Below, in pieces: positions 54,922-64,000 of a stretch of 64,000 nucleotides of DNA. The notes under the pieces are model-generated. The model saw nothing but the letters and a program-made list of their open reading frames with translations. It had not been told where the DNA came from and did no database searches. This stretch comes from Actinobacillus indolicus (GTDB lineage Bacteria; Pseudomonadota; Gammaproteobacteria; Enterobacterales; Pasteurellaceae). Position 1 is the stretch's first letter; the number at the start of each line of letters is the position of its first letter. The position numbers were made by a program, and so were the translations under genes. The stretch spans positions 124,001 to 188,000 of the forward strand of contig NZ_CABFKH010000003.1 of assembly GCF_901764975.1 (NCBI RefSeq), written 5' to 3'.

Positions 54922-55893
54922 ATGCAACAATTTATTCAACTAGCCAATCAATATGGAAAAATGGGTTTGCCTTTTTTCTTTTTAATTGATTTTGAAAAAC
55001 ATAAACCATTAATTTATCCTTTATCTGAAATAGCAGACAAAGGGCTTTATTTTGATTTTAATGGACAACAAAAGTTTATTCAACCATTAAAAATAAATGG
55101 AAGTTTTGAGTTAGAGATTATTCCACCTAATTACCCACAATATAAAAAATCCTTTGATTTTGTTCAACAACAAATCCAAATTGGGAATAGTTATCTTTTA
55201 AACTTAACTCAGCAAACTGAAATTAAAACAAATTATCATTTAGCACAAATTTTTCAGCAAAGTAAAGCTAAATACAAATTGTTATTAGATGAAAAATTTG
55301 TCTGTTTTTCCCCTGAGTGTTTCATTCGTATTAAAGAGAATAAAATCTATTCTTACCCGATGAAAGGCACAATAAGTTCAAATGAAGAAGATGCGGTAAA
55401 TAAATTATTAAATTCAGAAAAGGAGTTTACCGAACACAATACTATTGTTGATTTAATTCGGAATGATTTAGCTTTAGTATCAAAATATATTCAGGTCACG
55501 AAATACCGTTATGTTGAAAAAGTAGCAACACATCGTGGGGCAATTTATCAGACGAGTTCCGAAATTTGTGGGGAACTTGATGAAAATTGGCAAGAGAATA
55601 TTGGAACAATGCTTGATAAACTCTTGCCAGCAGGCTCAATTAGCGGTGCGCCTAAAGTGAAAACCGTTGAAATTATTCAGCAAGCAGAACAACAAGAACG
55701 TGGCTATTATACGGGGATCTTCGGTTATTTTGATGGGGAAAATGTAGAGAGTGCAGTGGCTATTCGTTATATTGAAAAACAAGGAGATAAATATTATTTT
55801 CGTAGCGGTGGCGGAATTACTGCATTAAGTCAGCTAGATGAAGAATATAATGAAATTTTAGAGAAAGTTTATGTGCCAATATCCACTCTTTGA
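54922..55893 (+). CDS. pabB: Aminodeoxychorismate synthase component I (PabB-like)
   Basis: PabB aminates chorismate to 4-amino-4-deoxychorismate, the precursor of p-aminobenzoate for FolP. The 323-residue protein is the short, chorismate-binding catalytic half only. It has SYPMKGTISSNEEDAVN (about 150-166), HNTIVDLIRNDLALVS, LPAGSISGAPKVKTVEII and YYTGIFGYFDG. No amidotransferase domain is fused, so it needs a PabA/TrpG partner or free ammonia. Motifs also fit anthranilate synthase I, but the overlapping pabC-like gene argues for PabB. The start codon has a weak ribosome site. Confidence 0.88.
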   Translation: MQQFIQLANQYGKMGLPFFFLIDFEKHKPLIYPLSEIADKGLYFDFNGQQKFIQPLKINGSFELEIIPPNYPQYKKSFDFVQQQIQIGNSYLLNLTQQTEIKTNYHLAQIFQQSKAKYKLLLDEKFVCFSPECFIRIKENKIYSYPMKGTISSNEEDAVNKLLNSEKEFTEHNTIVDLIRNDLALVSKYIQVTKYRYVEKVATHRGAIYQTSSEICGELDENWQENIGTMLDKLLPAGSISGAPKVKTVEIIQQAEQQERGYYTGIFGYFDGENVESAVAIRYIEKQGDKYYFRSGGGITALSQLDEEYNEILEKVYVPISTL

Positions 55894-56476
55894 AACAATT
55901 GCGATTATTGATGGTAAAATACAAAACATTTTTTATCACCAACAACGAATGAATAATGCATTTATATATTATTTTAAGCACGAAAATAGTTTTGAACTGT
56001 TAGATATTATTAAAGTGCCTGAAGCATATCAAAAAGGATTAGTGCGTTGTCGTATTGATTACAACACGAAAGAATATCAAATTAAATTTTTCAATTATAT
56101 TCCTAAAACAATAAGAACCTTTCAATGCGTTTATGTGGAAAATTTTGATTATCAATTCAAATATACTGACCGACTTGAATTAGAAAAATTAAAACAAACC
56201 GCTTGTGATGAAATTATTCTTGTTAATAATGGCTTTATTAGTGATTGCTCTATTGGCAATTTACTTTTTTTAAAACAAGGGAAATGGTATAGCCCAAACC
56301 ATTATTTATTAAAAGGCACACAGTTAAGTTATTTATTACATGAGCAAAAAATTAGCTTAGCTGATATACCTGTGGAAGCACTTTTTGATTATGAGCAGAT
56401 AATGGTGATTAATGCCTTAAATCCTTTTGATCTTCAAAGGGCAGTACCTATTACAAGCGGTCACATCTTGCGGTAA
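55871..56476 (+). CDS. pabC: Aminodeoxychorismate lyase (PabC-like, class IV aminotransferase fold)
   Basis: PabC releases pyruvate from aminodeoxychorismate to give p-aminobenzoate, using PLP. The 201-residue protein is shorter than E. coli PabC (269). It has PLFETIAIIDGKI and HQQRMNNAF at the N-terminus, DEIILVNNGFISDCSIGNLLF with the glutamate that supports PLP, and GKWYSPN. LLKGTQLSYLL is near residue 150. It starts inside the end of pabB, overlapping by 23 bases. The catalytic lysine is probably Lys93, Lys101 or a nearby residue (I could not assign it by eye). Compact PabC forms are known in Pasteurellaceae relatives. Confidence 0.78.
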   Translation: MCQYPLFETIAIIDGKIQNIFYHQQRMNNAFIYYFKHENSFELLDIIKVPEAYQKGLVRCRIDYNTKEYQIKFFNYIPKTIRTFQCVYVENFDYQFKYTDRLELEKLKQTACDEIILVNNGFISDCSIGNLLFLKQGKWYSPNHYLLKGTQLSYLLHEQKISLADIPVEALFDYEQIMVINALNPFDLQRAVPITSGHILR

Positions 56477-56521
56477 TTTTGCAAAATTTGTGACATCGAT
56501 CGAAAAACTTGAAAAAAACAG

Positions 56522-56549
56522 TTGAAACTGTATAGTTAAACAGTATAAT
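56522..56549 (+). promoter_or_regulatory. recA promoter with LexA box
   Basis: TTGAAA (56522-56527) and TATAAT (56544-56549) are 16 bases apart, and the spacer is exactly the SOS box CTGTATAGTTAAACAG (CTGT-N8-ACAG, 56528-56543). LexA would block RNA polymerase here until DNA damage. A perfect uptake signal is nearby at 56453-56461. Confidence 0.93.
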
Positions 56550-56620
56550 AATTTACAGTTAAGTGGCGACACTGTCGTCGAACGTCGAATAGAAACACTG
56601 AATAGATAAAGGAAAGCATT

Positions 56621-57733
56621 ATGGCTGATAACAAAAAGTCATCTAAAAATACCGCTGTAACAAAGCAAGCAGATCCAGAAAGCAAACAAAAAGCCCTTGA
56701 AGCCGCTCTTACTCAAATTGAAAAACAATTTGGTAAAGGCTCAATTATGAAATTAGGGCAGACTCAGCAATTAGATATTGAAGCTGTTTCGACCGGTTCT
56801 ATTGGTCTAGACCTTGCATTAGGTATTGGCGGTTTGCCAATGGGGCGTATTGTTGAAATTTATGGGCCTGAGTCTTCAGGTAAAACGACCTTGACGCTTT
56901 CTTTAATCGCTCAAGCACAAAAAACGGGTAAAACCTGTGCCTTTATTGATGCGGAGCACGCCTTAGATCCTATTTATGCAAGAAATTTAGGTGTAGATAC
57001 CGATGAATTATTAATTTCTCAGCCTGATAACGGTGAACAAGCACTAGAAATTTGTGATGCGCTAGTGCGTTCAGGTGCTGTTGATGTCATTATTGTTGAC
57101 TCCGTTGCTGCATTAACACCAAAAGCAGAAATTGAAGGTGAGATGGGCGATTCGCATATGGGCTTACAAGCACGTTTAATGTCGCAAGCATTGCGTAAAC
57201 TTACGGCAAATATCAAAAACACCAACTGTTTAGTAGTCTTTATTAACCAAATCCGTATGAAAATTGGCGTGATGTTTGGTAACCCAGAAACGACAACAGG
57301 CGGTAATGCACTGAAATTCTATGCTTCTGTTCGTTTAGATATTCGTCGTAGTGGTGTTGTGAAAGATGGCGATGAAGTCATTGGTAGCGAAACGAAAGTC
57401 AAAGTGGTGAAAAATAAAGTTGCACCGCCATTCCGTGAAGTACAATTTGATATTATGTATGGTGAAGGTATTTCACGAATGAATGAATTACTGATTTTAG
57501 CTGAAGCAAATGGTTTAATTCAGAAAGCAGGAGCATGGTTCTCTTACGAAGGAACGAAGATTGGTCAAGGTAAAAATAATGCAGTGACGTGGTTAAAAGA
57601 GAACCCTGAAATTGCTAATAAGATTGAACAAGAGATTCGTCAAACATTAATGAAAAATAATAGCTCACTGAAATCGTCTGATGCAGAAGTTGTGGAAGAT
57701 GATGCAGATGAGTTCAACGAAGAAGAACTATAA
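56621..57733 (+). CDS. recA: Recombinase RecA
   Basis: RecA forms the strand-exchange filament on single-stranded DNA and triggers LexA self-cleavage. The 370-residue protein has Walker [11 protein letters not shown] (about 86-95), [17 protein letters not shown], and Walker [15 protein letters not shown]. LoopL2 follows ([20 protein letters not shown]), and an acidic C-terminal tail ([14 protein letters not shown]) that tunes filament activity. A GGAAAG ribosome site precedes the ATG. recX lies just downstream past a hairpin. Confidence 0.99.
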   Translation: MADNKKSSKNTAVTKQADPESKQKALEAALTQIEKQFGKGSIMKLGQTQQLDIEAVSTGSIGLDLALGIGGLPMGRIVEIYGPESSGKTTLTLSLIAQAQKTGKTCAFIDAEHALDPIYARNLGVDTDELLISQPDNGEQALEICDALVRSGAVDVIIVDSVAALTPKAEIEGEMGDSHMGLQARLMSQALRKLTANIKNTNCLVVFINQIRMKIGVMFGNPETTTGGNALKFYASVRLDIRRSGVVKDGDEVIGSETKVKVVKNKVAPPFREVQFDIMYGEGISRMNELLILAEANGLIQKAGAWFSYEGTKIGQGKNNAVTWLKENPEIANKIEQEIRQTLMKNNSSLKSSDAEVVEDDADEFNEEEL

Positions 57734-57742
57734 TCTAATTTC

Positions 57743-57771
57743 AATGCGGTTTATCATAAACCGCATTTTTA
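57743..57771 (+). terminator. Terminator between recA and recX
   Basis: AATGCGGTTTA and TAAACCGCATT form a perfect 11-bp stem around TCA, followed by TTTATTTT. In E. coli a leaky terminator at this point makes recX a minor read-through product. Confidence 0.9.
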
Positions 57772-57789
57772 TTTTACCGCAGTAAATTA

Positions 57790-58245
57790 ATGACACATAA
57801 ATATTCTGCGAATAGCTATTTGCTTTATCTACTTTCTAAACGAGAATATAGCGAAGCTGAAATTCGCCACAAATTACAACTTAAAGAATATAATGCACAA
57901 GAAATTGAGCAAGCCATTGAACAAGCAAAAGCGAATAAATGGCAAAGTGATGAACGCTTTGCGATAAGTTACGTCCGTTATCGTTCACAACAAGGCTATG
58001 GACCACGCCGTCTAAAACAAGAGTTACAGCTCAAAGGGGTAAAAGAGTGGGTGATTAGCCAAGCTATTGATGAAGCGGAAGTTGATTTTTTTGAACTTGC
58101 AGAACGTCTTTTTGAGAAAAAAAGACCATCGCATTGGGATATAAAAGCAAAGCAAAAAATGTGGCGATATATGGTTAGCCACGGTTTTTATAACGATCAT
58201 TTTAGGCATTTATTGGATCTAGATTATGGTGACTATGATGAATAA
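57790..58245 (+). CDS. recX: Regulatory protein RecX
   Basis: RecX caps and inhibits RecA filaments. The 151-residue protein has the three-helix repeats of the family: YLLSKREYSEAEIRHKLQLK near the N-terminus, FAISYVRYRSQQGYGPRRLKQELQ in the centre (about 57-80), and WRYMVSHGFYNDHFRHLL at the end. It reads from recA past the terminator, presumably by partial read-through. Its last bases overlap the start of the next gene. Confidence 0.93.
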   Translation: MTHKYSANSYLLYLLSKREYSEAEIRHKLQLKEYNAQEIEQAIEQAKANKWQSDERFAISYVRYRSQQGYGPRRLKQELQLKGVKEWVISQAIDEAEVDFFELAERLFEKKRPSHWDIKAKQKMWRYMVSHGFYNDHFRHLLDLDYGDYDE

Positions 58246-58543
58246 AATTACTTTTTTTAGTCGTTTTGAAGCAGATATTGTCAGTGGTAAAAAGACCATT
58301 ACCATTCGAGATAAGTCAGAAAGCTATTTTCAAGCGGGTCAAGCGTTGAGTGTTTTTACAAATGAAACAGACCGCTTGTTTGCCCGTATTCGGGTACTGT
58401 CTGTTACCCCTATTCAGTTTGAACAGCTTAATGAAACACACGCTAAACAGGAAAATATGACACTTGCCGAACTAAAACAAGTGATCAAAGAGATTTACCC
58501 GAACGATAACGACTTTTTTGTGATTGAATTTGAGTTAATATAG
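58238..58543 (+). CDS. yqfB: ASCH-domain N4-acetylcytidine amidohydrolase (YqfB-like)
   Basis: This is a 101-residue ASCH-domain protein like E. coli YqfB, which hydrolyses N4-acetylcytidine. It has ITFFSRFEADIVSGKKTITIRDKS split across the first 30 residues and the later match HAKQENMTLAELKQVIKEIYP, followed by FFVIEFEL at the end. The Thr, Lys and Glu residues of the reported active site lie in SGKKTITIRD and TLAELKQ. Three ATGs in frame (58226, 58235, 58238) compete. I take the last, seen as MNKITFF, with GGTGA five bases before it. It overlaps recX by eight bases. Confidence 0.85.
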   Translation: MNKITFFSRFEADIVSGKKTITIRDKSESYFQAGQALSVFTNETDRLFARIRVLSVTPIQFEQLNETHAKQENMTLAELKQVIKEIYPNDNDFFVIEFELI

Positions 58544-58550
58544 TTTAAAA

Positions 58551-59081
58551 ATGAGCCTTTTTAAGTCCACGAGACAGACAGAATTATGTCCGCAATGCCA
58601 TTCCCCATTACAACTAAAACGGGGAAAGCAGGGACTTTTTTTAGGCTGTAGTAGCTATCCGCAATGCGATTATCTCAAACCTATCCACCAAGCAAGCCAT
58701 ATCATCAAAACCCTTGATGAACAATGCCCAGAATGTCAATCGCCATTGCAATTAAAACAAGGGCATTTTGGTATGTTTATCGGTTGTAGCCAGTATCCTG
58801 ACTGCCATTTTACGGTACACGAAGAAACTGAAATCGAAGAAGAATTTGACTGCCCAGAATGTCAGAAACATAAATTAGTGGCACGCACAGGGCGTTCAGG
58901 TAAAACATTTTATGGCTGTTCAGGTTTTCCTGAGTGCAAATTTACCTTGCCAACCAAGCCTATAAAGCAACAATGCCCACAATGTTTGGGTGAATTAGCC
59001 ACCATCAAAAAAGTGCGTGGAAAATCCTATTTTCTCTGTGCAAACAGAAAATGTCAGCATCTATTTAGTGAAAGCGAATAA
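58551..59081 (+). CDS. yrdD: Topoisomerase-type zinc-ribbon protein YrdD
   Basis: This 176-residue protein consists of four C4 zinc ribbons of the topoisomerase I C-terminal type. They start at CPQCHSPL (17), CPECQSPL (about 61), CPECQKHK (about 101) and CPQCLGEL (about 140), and the first three end in a C-S-x-x-P-x-C motif. There is no topoisomerase catalytic domain. YrdD homologues sit directly before tsaC in E. coli, as here, where the stop and the tsaC ATG share a base. The function is unknown; nucleic-acid binding is inferred from the ribbons. Confidence 0.9.
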   Translation: MSLFKSTRQTELCPQCHSPLQLKRGKQGLFLGCSSYPQCDYLKPIHQASHIIKTLDEQCPECQSPLQLKQGHFGMFIGCSQYPDCHFTVHEETEIEEEFDCPECQKHKLVARTGRSGKTFYGCSGFPECKFTLPTKPIKQQCPQCLGELATIKKVRGKSYFLCANRKCQHLFSESE

Positions 59082-59635
59082 TGTATTCTTTTAATCAACT
59101 TATTGAAAAACTTAAACAAAATCAAGTCATTGCCTATCCTACTGAAGCCGTTTTTGGACTGGGTTGCAATCCGCAAAGTGAACAAGCGGTGAGATCCCTA
59201 CTTCAATTAAAAAATCGCCCAGAAGACAAGGGACTGATTTTAATTGCTCACCACAAAGAACTGCTTCTGCCCTACATTGATGATACACATTTGACAGAGG
59301 TGGAATGGCAACGTTTTGAAACGCTCGGCGATCAGGCGATTACTTGGATAATGCCAGCCAAAGCAACAGTTCCACGTTATCTAAAAGGGCAGTTTGAAAC
59401 CATTGCCGTGCGATTATGCCAAGTTCCAGCCGTTGTTGAACTTTGTACAGCGACGGGTTTTGCACTCACGTCTACCAGTGCAAATTTAACGACGCTCCCA
59501 CCTTGCCGAACTGCCGACGAAGTGCGACAGCAATTTGGAGCTGAGTTTCCTGTATTAGATCAAGCCACCGGCGGAAAATCAAATCCGTCTGAAATCCGTG
59601 ACATTTTTAGCCAACATATTTTTCGACAAGGATAG
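59081..59635 (+). CDS. tsaC: Threonylcarbamoyl-AMP synthase
   Basis: TsaC makes threonylcarbamoyl-AMP for t6A37 modification of tRNA. The 184-residue YrdC-fold protein has IAYPTEAVFGLGCNPQSEQA (about 17-36), LKNRPEDKGLILIA with the KxR-S/T-like nucleotide-binding stretch, and TSTSANLTTLPPCRT near residue 130. It is the short TsaC type, without the Sua5 C-terminal domain. A perfect uptake signal (59182-59190) lies in the gene. It is translationally coupled to yrdD and followed three bases later by aroE. Confidence 0.94.
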   Translation: MYSFNQLIEKLKQNQVIAYPTEAVFGLGCNPQSEQAVRSLLQLKNRPEDKGLILIAHHKELLLPYIDDTHLTEVEWQRFETLGDQAITWIMPAKATVPRYLKGQFETIAVRLCQVPAVVELCTATGFALTSTSANLTTLPPCRTADEVRQQFGAEFPVLDQATGGKSNPSEIRDIFSQHIFRQG

Positions 59636-59638
59636 ACA

Positions 59639-60457
59639 ATGAACCAGTACGCAGTTTGGGGAAATCCGATTGCACAAAGCAAATCCCCAAGAATACATAC
59701 ACTTTTCAGACAACAAACGGGTAAAGCGATTTCGTATGTAGCGAAATTAGGCGATGAACAACAGTTTGAACAGCAACTCAAACAATTTTTTGCAGAAGGG
59801 GCTAAAGGTGCAAATATCACAGCTCCTTTCAAAGAGAGAGCCTTTGCTCTAGCGGATATTTATAGCGAAAGTTGCTTACAAGCCGAAGCCTGTAATACGC
59901 TCAAGCGGTTAGATGATGGGCGTTTATATGCGGATAATACAGATGGTGTTGGGTTAGTGTCCGATCTTGCCCGTTTAGGTTGGCTTAAACCGCATCAACG
60001 CATACTGATTTTAGGGGCTGGTGGTGCAACCAAAGGCGTACTTTATCCCTTATTACAAGCTCAACAGCAGATTACCGTTTACAATCGAACTGCAGATAAA
60101 GCGGTCAGTTTAGCTGAAAAATTTGCAAAGTTTGGGCAAATTCAATCCGCTTGTTTCAATGAACTTCTCGAACAGTCGTTTGATTTAATTATCAATGCTA
60201 CATCGCTTGGCTTGCAAGGCAAGTGCGTCGAATTGCCAGCGCAGTTGCTTACGCACGCCAAAATTTATGATATGCAATATGCCCCAAATATGCAGACCCC
60301 ATTTCTTGAATACTCCCGTTTACAAGGGGTAACACAATGCCAAGATGGTTTAGGAATGTTAGTTGGACAAGCGGCTTATGCGTTTCAGTTGTGGGAAGAT
60401 GTATTACCAGACGTTGAGCCTATATTGAAACAGATAAAACAAGAAATGGAATTTTAA
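59639..60457 (+). CDS. aroE: Shikimate dehydrogenase
   Basis: AroE reduces 3-dehydroshikimate to shikimate with NADPH, towards chorismate used by menD and pabB products. The 272-residue protein has VWGNPIAQSKSPRIHTLF (5-22) binding shikimate and GANITAPFKERAF with the catalytic lysine. It also has LGAGGATKGVLYPLL (about 125-139) for NADP and GLGMLVGQAAYAF near the end. It ends the operon yrdD-tsaC-aroE, which has the same order in E. coli. Confidence 0.97.
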   Translation: MNQYAVWGNPIAQSKSPRIHTLFRQQTGKAISYVAKLGDEQQFEQQLKQFFAEGAKGANITAPFKERAFALADIYSESCLQAEACNTLKRLDDGRLYADNTDGVGLVSDLARLGWLKPHQRILILGAGGATKGVLYPLLQAQQQITVYNRTADKAVSLAEKFAKFGQIQSACFNELLEQSFDLIINATSLGLQGKCVELPAQLLTHAKIYDMQYAPNMQTPFLEYSRLQGVTQCQDGLGMLVGQAAYAFQLWEDVLPDVEPILKQIKQEMEF

Positions 60458-60578
60458 AACGGCAATCGTTAACTTATTATAAAATCAGTCTTTTATAGAG
60501 ATTTTTGCTGTTTTTTCTGACAATCTGCCGAATCTCTAGTCAAACAAGCAGAAAAATTTACTTTTTTCAAAAAAGTAT

Positions 60579-60607
60579 TTGACGAGATAGGGTGAAATCA
60601 GCATAAT
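60579..60607 (+). promoter_or_regulatory. Promoter of the tRNA cluster
   Basis: TTGACG (60579-60584) and CATAAT (60602-60607) are 17 bases apart, followed by a GC-rich ACGCCCCGC discriminator as in stable-RNA promoters under stringent control. The first tRNA starts 32 bases on. Confidence 0.8.
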
Positions 60608-60639
60608 ACGCCCCGCAAAGCCGATATGGTGACGCAAAT

Positions 60640-60716
60640 GGCTACATAGCTCAGCTGGTTAGAGCACAACACTCATAATGTTGGGGTCACAAGTTCGAAT
60701 CTCGTTGTAGCCACCA
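60640..60716 (+). tRNA. metT: tRNA-Met (CAT), elongator type
   Basis: This 77-base cloverleaf has acceptor GGCTACA/TGTAGCC, anticodon CAT at 60674-60676 in loop CTCATAA, T-arm GTTCGAATC, and an encoded CCA (60714-60716). The first acceptor pair G-C marks elongator rather than initiator Met. Order Met-Leu-Gln-Gln matches the start of the E. coli metT operon. Confidence 0.96.
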
Positions 60717-60719
60717 TTT

Positions 60720-60804
60720 GCGGGACTGGCGAAATTGGTAGACGCACCAGATTTAGGTTCTGGCGCCGAGAGGTGTGTGGGTTCAAGTCCCTCGTCCCGC
60801 ACCA
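60720..60804 (+). tRNA. leuW: tRNA-Leu (TAG)
   Basis: This 85-base cloverleaf has a long variable arm, acceptor GCGGGAC/GTCCCGC, anticodon TAG at 60754-60756 in loop TTTAGGT, T-arm GTTCAAGTC, and encoded CCA. It is three bases after tRNA-Met. Confidence 0.96.
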
Positions 60805-60828
60805 TTATAAGCTTGCAAATAAAACGAC

Positions 60829-60903
60829 TGGAGTATCGCCAAGCGGTAAGGCACTGGGTTTTGATCCCAGCATTCCTAGGTTCGAATCCTAGTACTCCAG
60901 CCA
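60829..60903 (+). tRNA. tRNA-Gln (TTG), copy 1
   Basis: This 75-base cloverleaf has acceptor TGGAGTA/TACTCCA, anticodon TTG at 60861-60863 in loop TTTTGAT, and encoded CCA. Its D-stem region contains an AAGCGGT uptake-signal core, which is part of the normal tRNA-Gln sequence. Confidence 0.96.
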
Positions 60904-60922
60904 TCTTATTTCAAATCGAATG

Positions 60923-60949
60923 AACTAACGCAAGTTAGTTTTTTTCTTT
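60923..60949 (+). terminator. Terminator-like hairpin between the two tRNA-Gln genes
   Basis: AACTAAC and GTTAGTT form a 7-bp stem around a GCAA tetraloop, followed by TTTTTCTTTT. No promoter is visible before the second tRNA-Gln, so read-through or RNA processing is implied. Confidence 0.65.
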
Positions 60950-61024
60950 TGGGGTATCGCCAAGCGGTAAGGCACTGGGTTTTGATCCCAGCATTCCTAG
61001 GTTCGAATCCTAGTACCCCAGCCA
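60950..61024 (+). tRNA. tRNA-Gln (TTG), copy 2
   Basis: It differs from copy 1 only at acceptor position 4 and its partner: TGGGGTA/TACCCCA instead of TGGAGTA/TACTCCA, a compensatory A-T to G-C change. The anticodon TTG is at 60982-60984, with encoded CCA. Confidence 0.96.
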
Positions 61025-61142
61025 TCCTATTTATTTTTTTAGATCAAATAATTCCTTAATTTTCCTCTTTTCTGATACGCTTTTGCTTTTTATCTTCTCA
61101 TAAATTCTTTAGAATTACCCTCCAGTTTATTAGGGGAATATT

Positions 61143-63061
<1,919 letters not shown>

Positions 63062-63085
63062 CAGATAATTAAGTTTATCTTTAGA

Positions 63086-63126
63086 AGGGTAGTAACCTGT
63101 TTCTTTGGGAAATAGGTTGCTACCCT
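63086..63126 (+). other. 18-bp stem-loop downstream of pgi
   Basis: An arm at 63086-63103 pairs over 18 positions with 63109-63126. As plus-strand RNA the two non-Watson-Crick positions become G-U wobbles, while as minus-strand RNA they would be A-C mismatches. No T run follows, so it is probably an mRNA 3'-end or stability structure of pgi. Confidence 0.65.
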
Positions 63127-63220
63127 AAATGACATCTCAATATTCCTTTTCTAATATAAGAATTTCGATAAATAATCGCGACAAGCGGTGAAATTCGCTC
63201 ATTTTTTTACAAAATTTTGT

Positions 63221-63226
63221 TACAAT
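63221..63226 (+). promoter_or_regulatory. -10 box of menD (extended type)
   Basis: TACAAT preceded by TG-T forms an extended -10 38 bases before the menD ATG. A perfect uptake signal (63181-63189) lies upstream. The -35 is not clear. Confidence 0.4.
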
Positions 63227-63263
63227 CTCATTATTTAGTTTTTCACAGCAAAAAGAGACGATA

Positions 63264-64000
63264 ATGATAAATACCAGTACCTTTAACCGCTCTTGGTCAC
63301 GTGTTGTATTAAATGCCTTACTTCGTTATGGCGTTAAACATTTTTGTATTGCGCCTGGCTCTCGTTCTACGCCGTTAACACTCGAAGCGCTTTATTTACA
63401 AAAACAGAACCAAGCGGAATGTCATAGCCATTTTGATGAACGTGGTTTAGGTTTTTTCGCATTAGGTTTAGCCAAAGCAACCAATGAGCCTGTTGCGATT
63501 ATCGTGACATCGGGTACCGCTGTCGCAAATCTTTATCCTGCGGTGGTTGAAGCAAGTATTTCTCATCAAAAATTAATTGTGCTTTCGGCAGATCGTCCCG
63601 TAGAGTTGATTGACTGTGGTGCAAACCAAGCCATTCAACAGCAACATATTTTTGCACAATATCCCGTTGCTAGTTTAAATTTACCTAAACCAAGCCCACA
63701 ATATAGTGCAAATTGGTTAATTGGTAGAATAGAACACGCTTGCTCTGTTCAAGCCATCGAAGGCGGTGTTGTTCATCTCAATTTACCTTTTGAAGAACCA
63801 TTATATGAAGCTGATGAAGATGAAATTGCACAAACGCCATGGTTCAACACGATTTTAGGTTGGTTAAATAAACCAAAAACAAAATGGTATGATCAACAAG
63901 CGACCCAAAAAGATGTGCTGATGCATGAAAATTGGGATTATTGGCGTACTAAACGTGGCGTTATTGTGGTTGGGAAATTACCCCTTGAACAAGGTATGGG
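63264..64000 (+). CDS. menD: SEPHCHC synthase MenD (3' truncated by window end)
   Basis: MenD adds the succinyl-semialdehyde unit to isochorismate in menaquinone synthesis, using thiamine diphosphate. The first 245 residues are visible. They include FCIAPGSRSTPLTLEAL near residue 28, the ThDP-enzyme segment HFDERGLGFFALGLAKA with the conserved glutamate, and IIVTSGTAVANLYPAVVEAS with SADRPVEL. The frame stays open to the end of the window. An AAAGAGACG ribosome site precedes the ATG. Confidence 0.93.
   Translation, partial: MINTSTFNRSWSRVVLNALLRYGVKHFCIAPGSRSTPLTLEALYLQKQNQAECHSHFDERGLGFFALGLAKATNEPVAIIVTSGTAVANLYPAVVEASISHQKLIVLSADRPVELIDCGANQAIQQQHIFAQYPVASLNLPKPSPQYSANWLIGRIEHACSVQAIEGGVVHLNLPFEEPLYEADEDEIAQTPWFNTILGWLNKPKTKWYDQQATQKDVLMHENWDYWRTKRGVIVVGKLPLEQGM

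Noticed and set aside
60640-61024. tRNA cluster as an integration site for a mobile element
   Set aside because: No integrase gene, no direct repeat of a tRNA 3' end beyond the duplicated tRNA-Gln itself, and both flanks are ordinary core genes.

Overview
The window is a piece of a Pasteurellaceae chromosome. The main evidence is the DNA-uptake signal 5'-ACAAGCGGT (the Actinobacillus pleuropneumoniae/Mannheimia-type uptake sequence), often followed by a TTTGCAAA-like tail. I read more than twenty perfect copies by eye, all but one from 16858 onward. The housekeeping genes (rpsU-dnaG-rpoD, rne, arcA, groESL, recA-recX, tsaC-aroE, pgi, menD) look gammaproteobacterial throughout. I cannot name the species; Actinobacillus, Mannheimia, Bibersteinia or Glaesserella relatives all fit.

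Region 1 (1-16353) is a surface-polysaccharide locus, probably LPS O-antigen. It runs: the 3' end of a Stealth-family sugar-phosphate transferase, an EpsG-type polymerase, a family-4 glycosyltransferase, the UDP-L-FucNAc pathway (fnlA-fnlB-fnlC), a WbuB-like glycosyltransferase, a 4-ketoreductase, a short initiating sugar-phosphate transferase, and a WbpM/CapD-type 4,6-dehydratase. It continues with the dTDP-rhamnose genes rmlB-rmlA-rmlD-rmlC, and ends with a convergent O-antigen-ligase-like gene. It is visibly AT-rich up to about 10.4 kb and almost free of uptake signals, which suggests lateral exchange. Two unrelated genes, a Uma2-family nuclease-like protein and a RelA/SpoT-domain protein, sit between rmlD and rmlC.

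Region 2 (16.5-32.0 kb) holds the macromolecular-synthesis operon rpsU-dnaG-rpoD, a two-part NSS amino-acid transporter including a 32-residue small subunit (metS), a sucrose-use operon scrK-scrB-scrR with an operator inside its promoter, two repeat-built coiled-coil lipoproteins, rne with a structured leader, and an MscS channel. Region 3 (32.1-41.9 kb) is a dense run rluC-folP-chrA-yffB-orf-dapE-M15 peptidase, then rsmJ, an outer-membrane barrel, plsY, folB, an EamA exporter and cdd.

Region 4 (42-54.9 kb) holds arcA, the nucleoside-salvage operon nupC-deoC-deoD, nanE-nanK (amino-sugar catabolism), malT, groES-groEL behind a heat-shock promoter, dusA and a cation-efflux protein. Region 5 (54.9-64 kb) holds pabB-pabC, recA with a textbook LexA box, recX, yqfB, yrdD-tsaC-aroE, a Met-Leu-Gln-Gln tRNA cluster, ubiK, pgi and the start of menD.

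Non-coding structure is the least ordinary part. Three related intergenic inverted-repeat elements share GTAGGG-type ends. One interrupts the groES-groEL spacer, one supplies the stop codon of the M15 peptidase gene, and one is nested inside an outer 25-bp inverted repeat. No CRISPR array, prophage, transposase or rRNA gene is visible.
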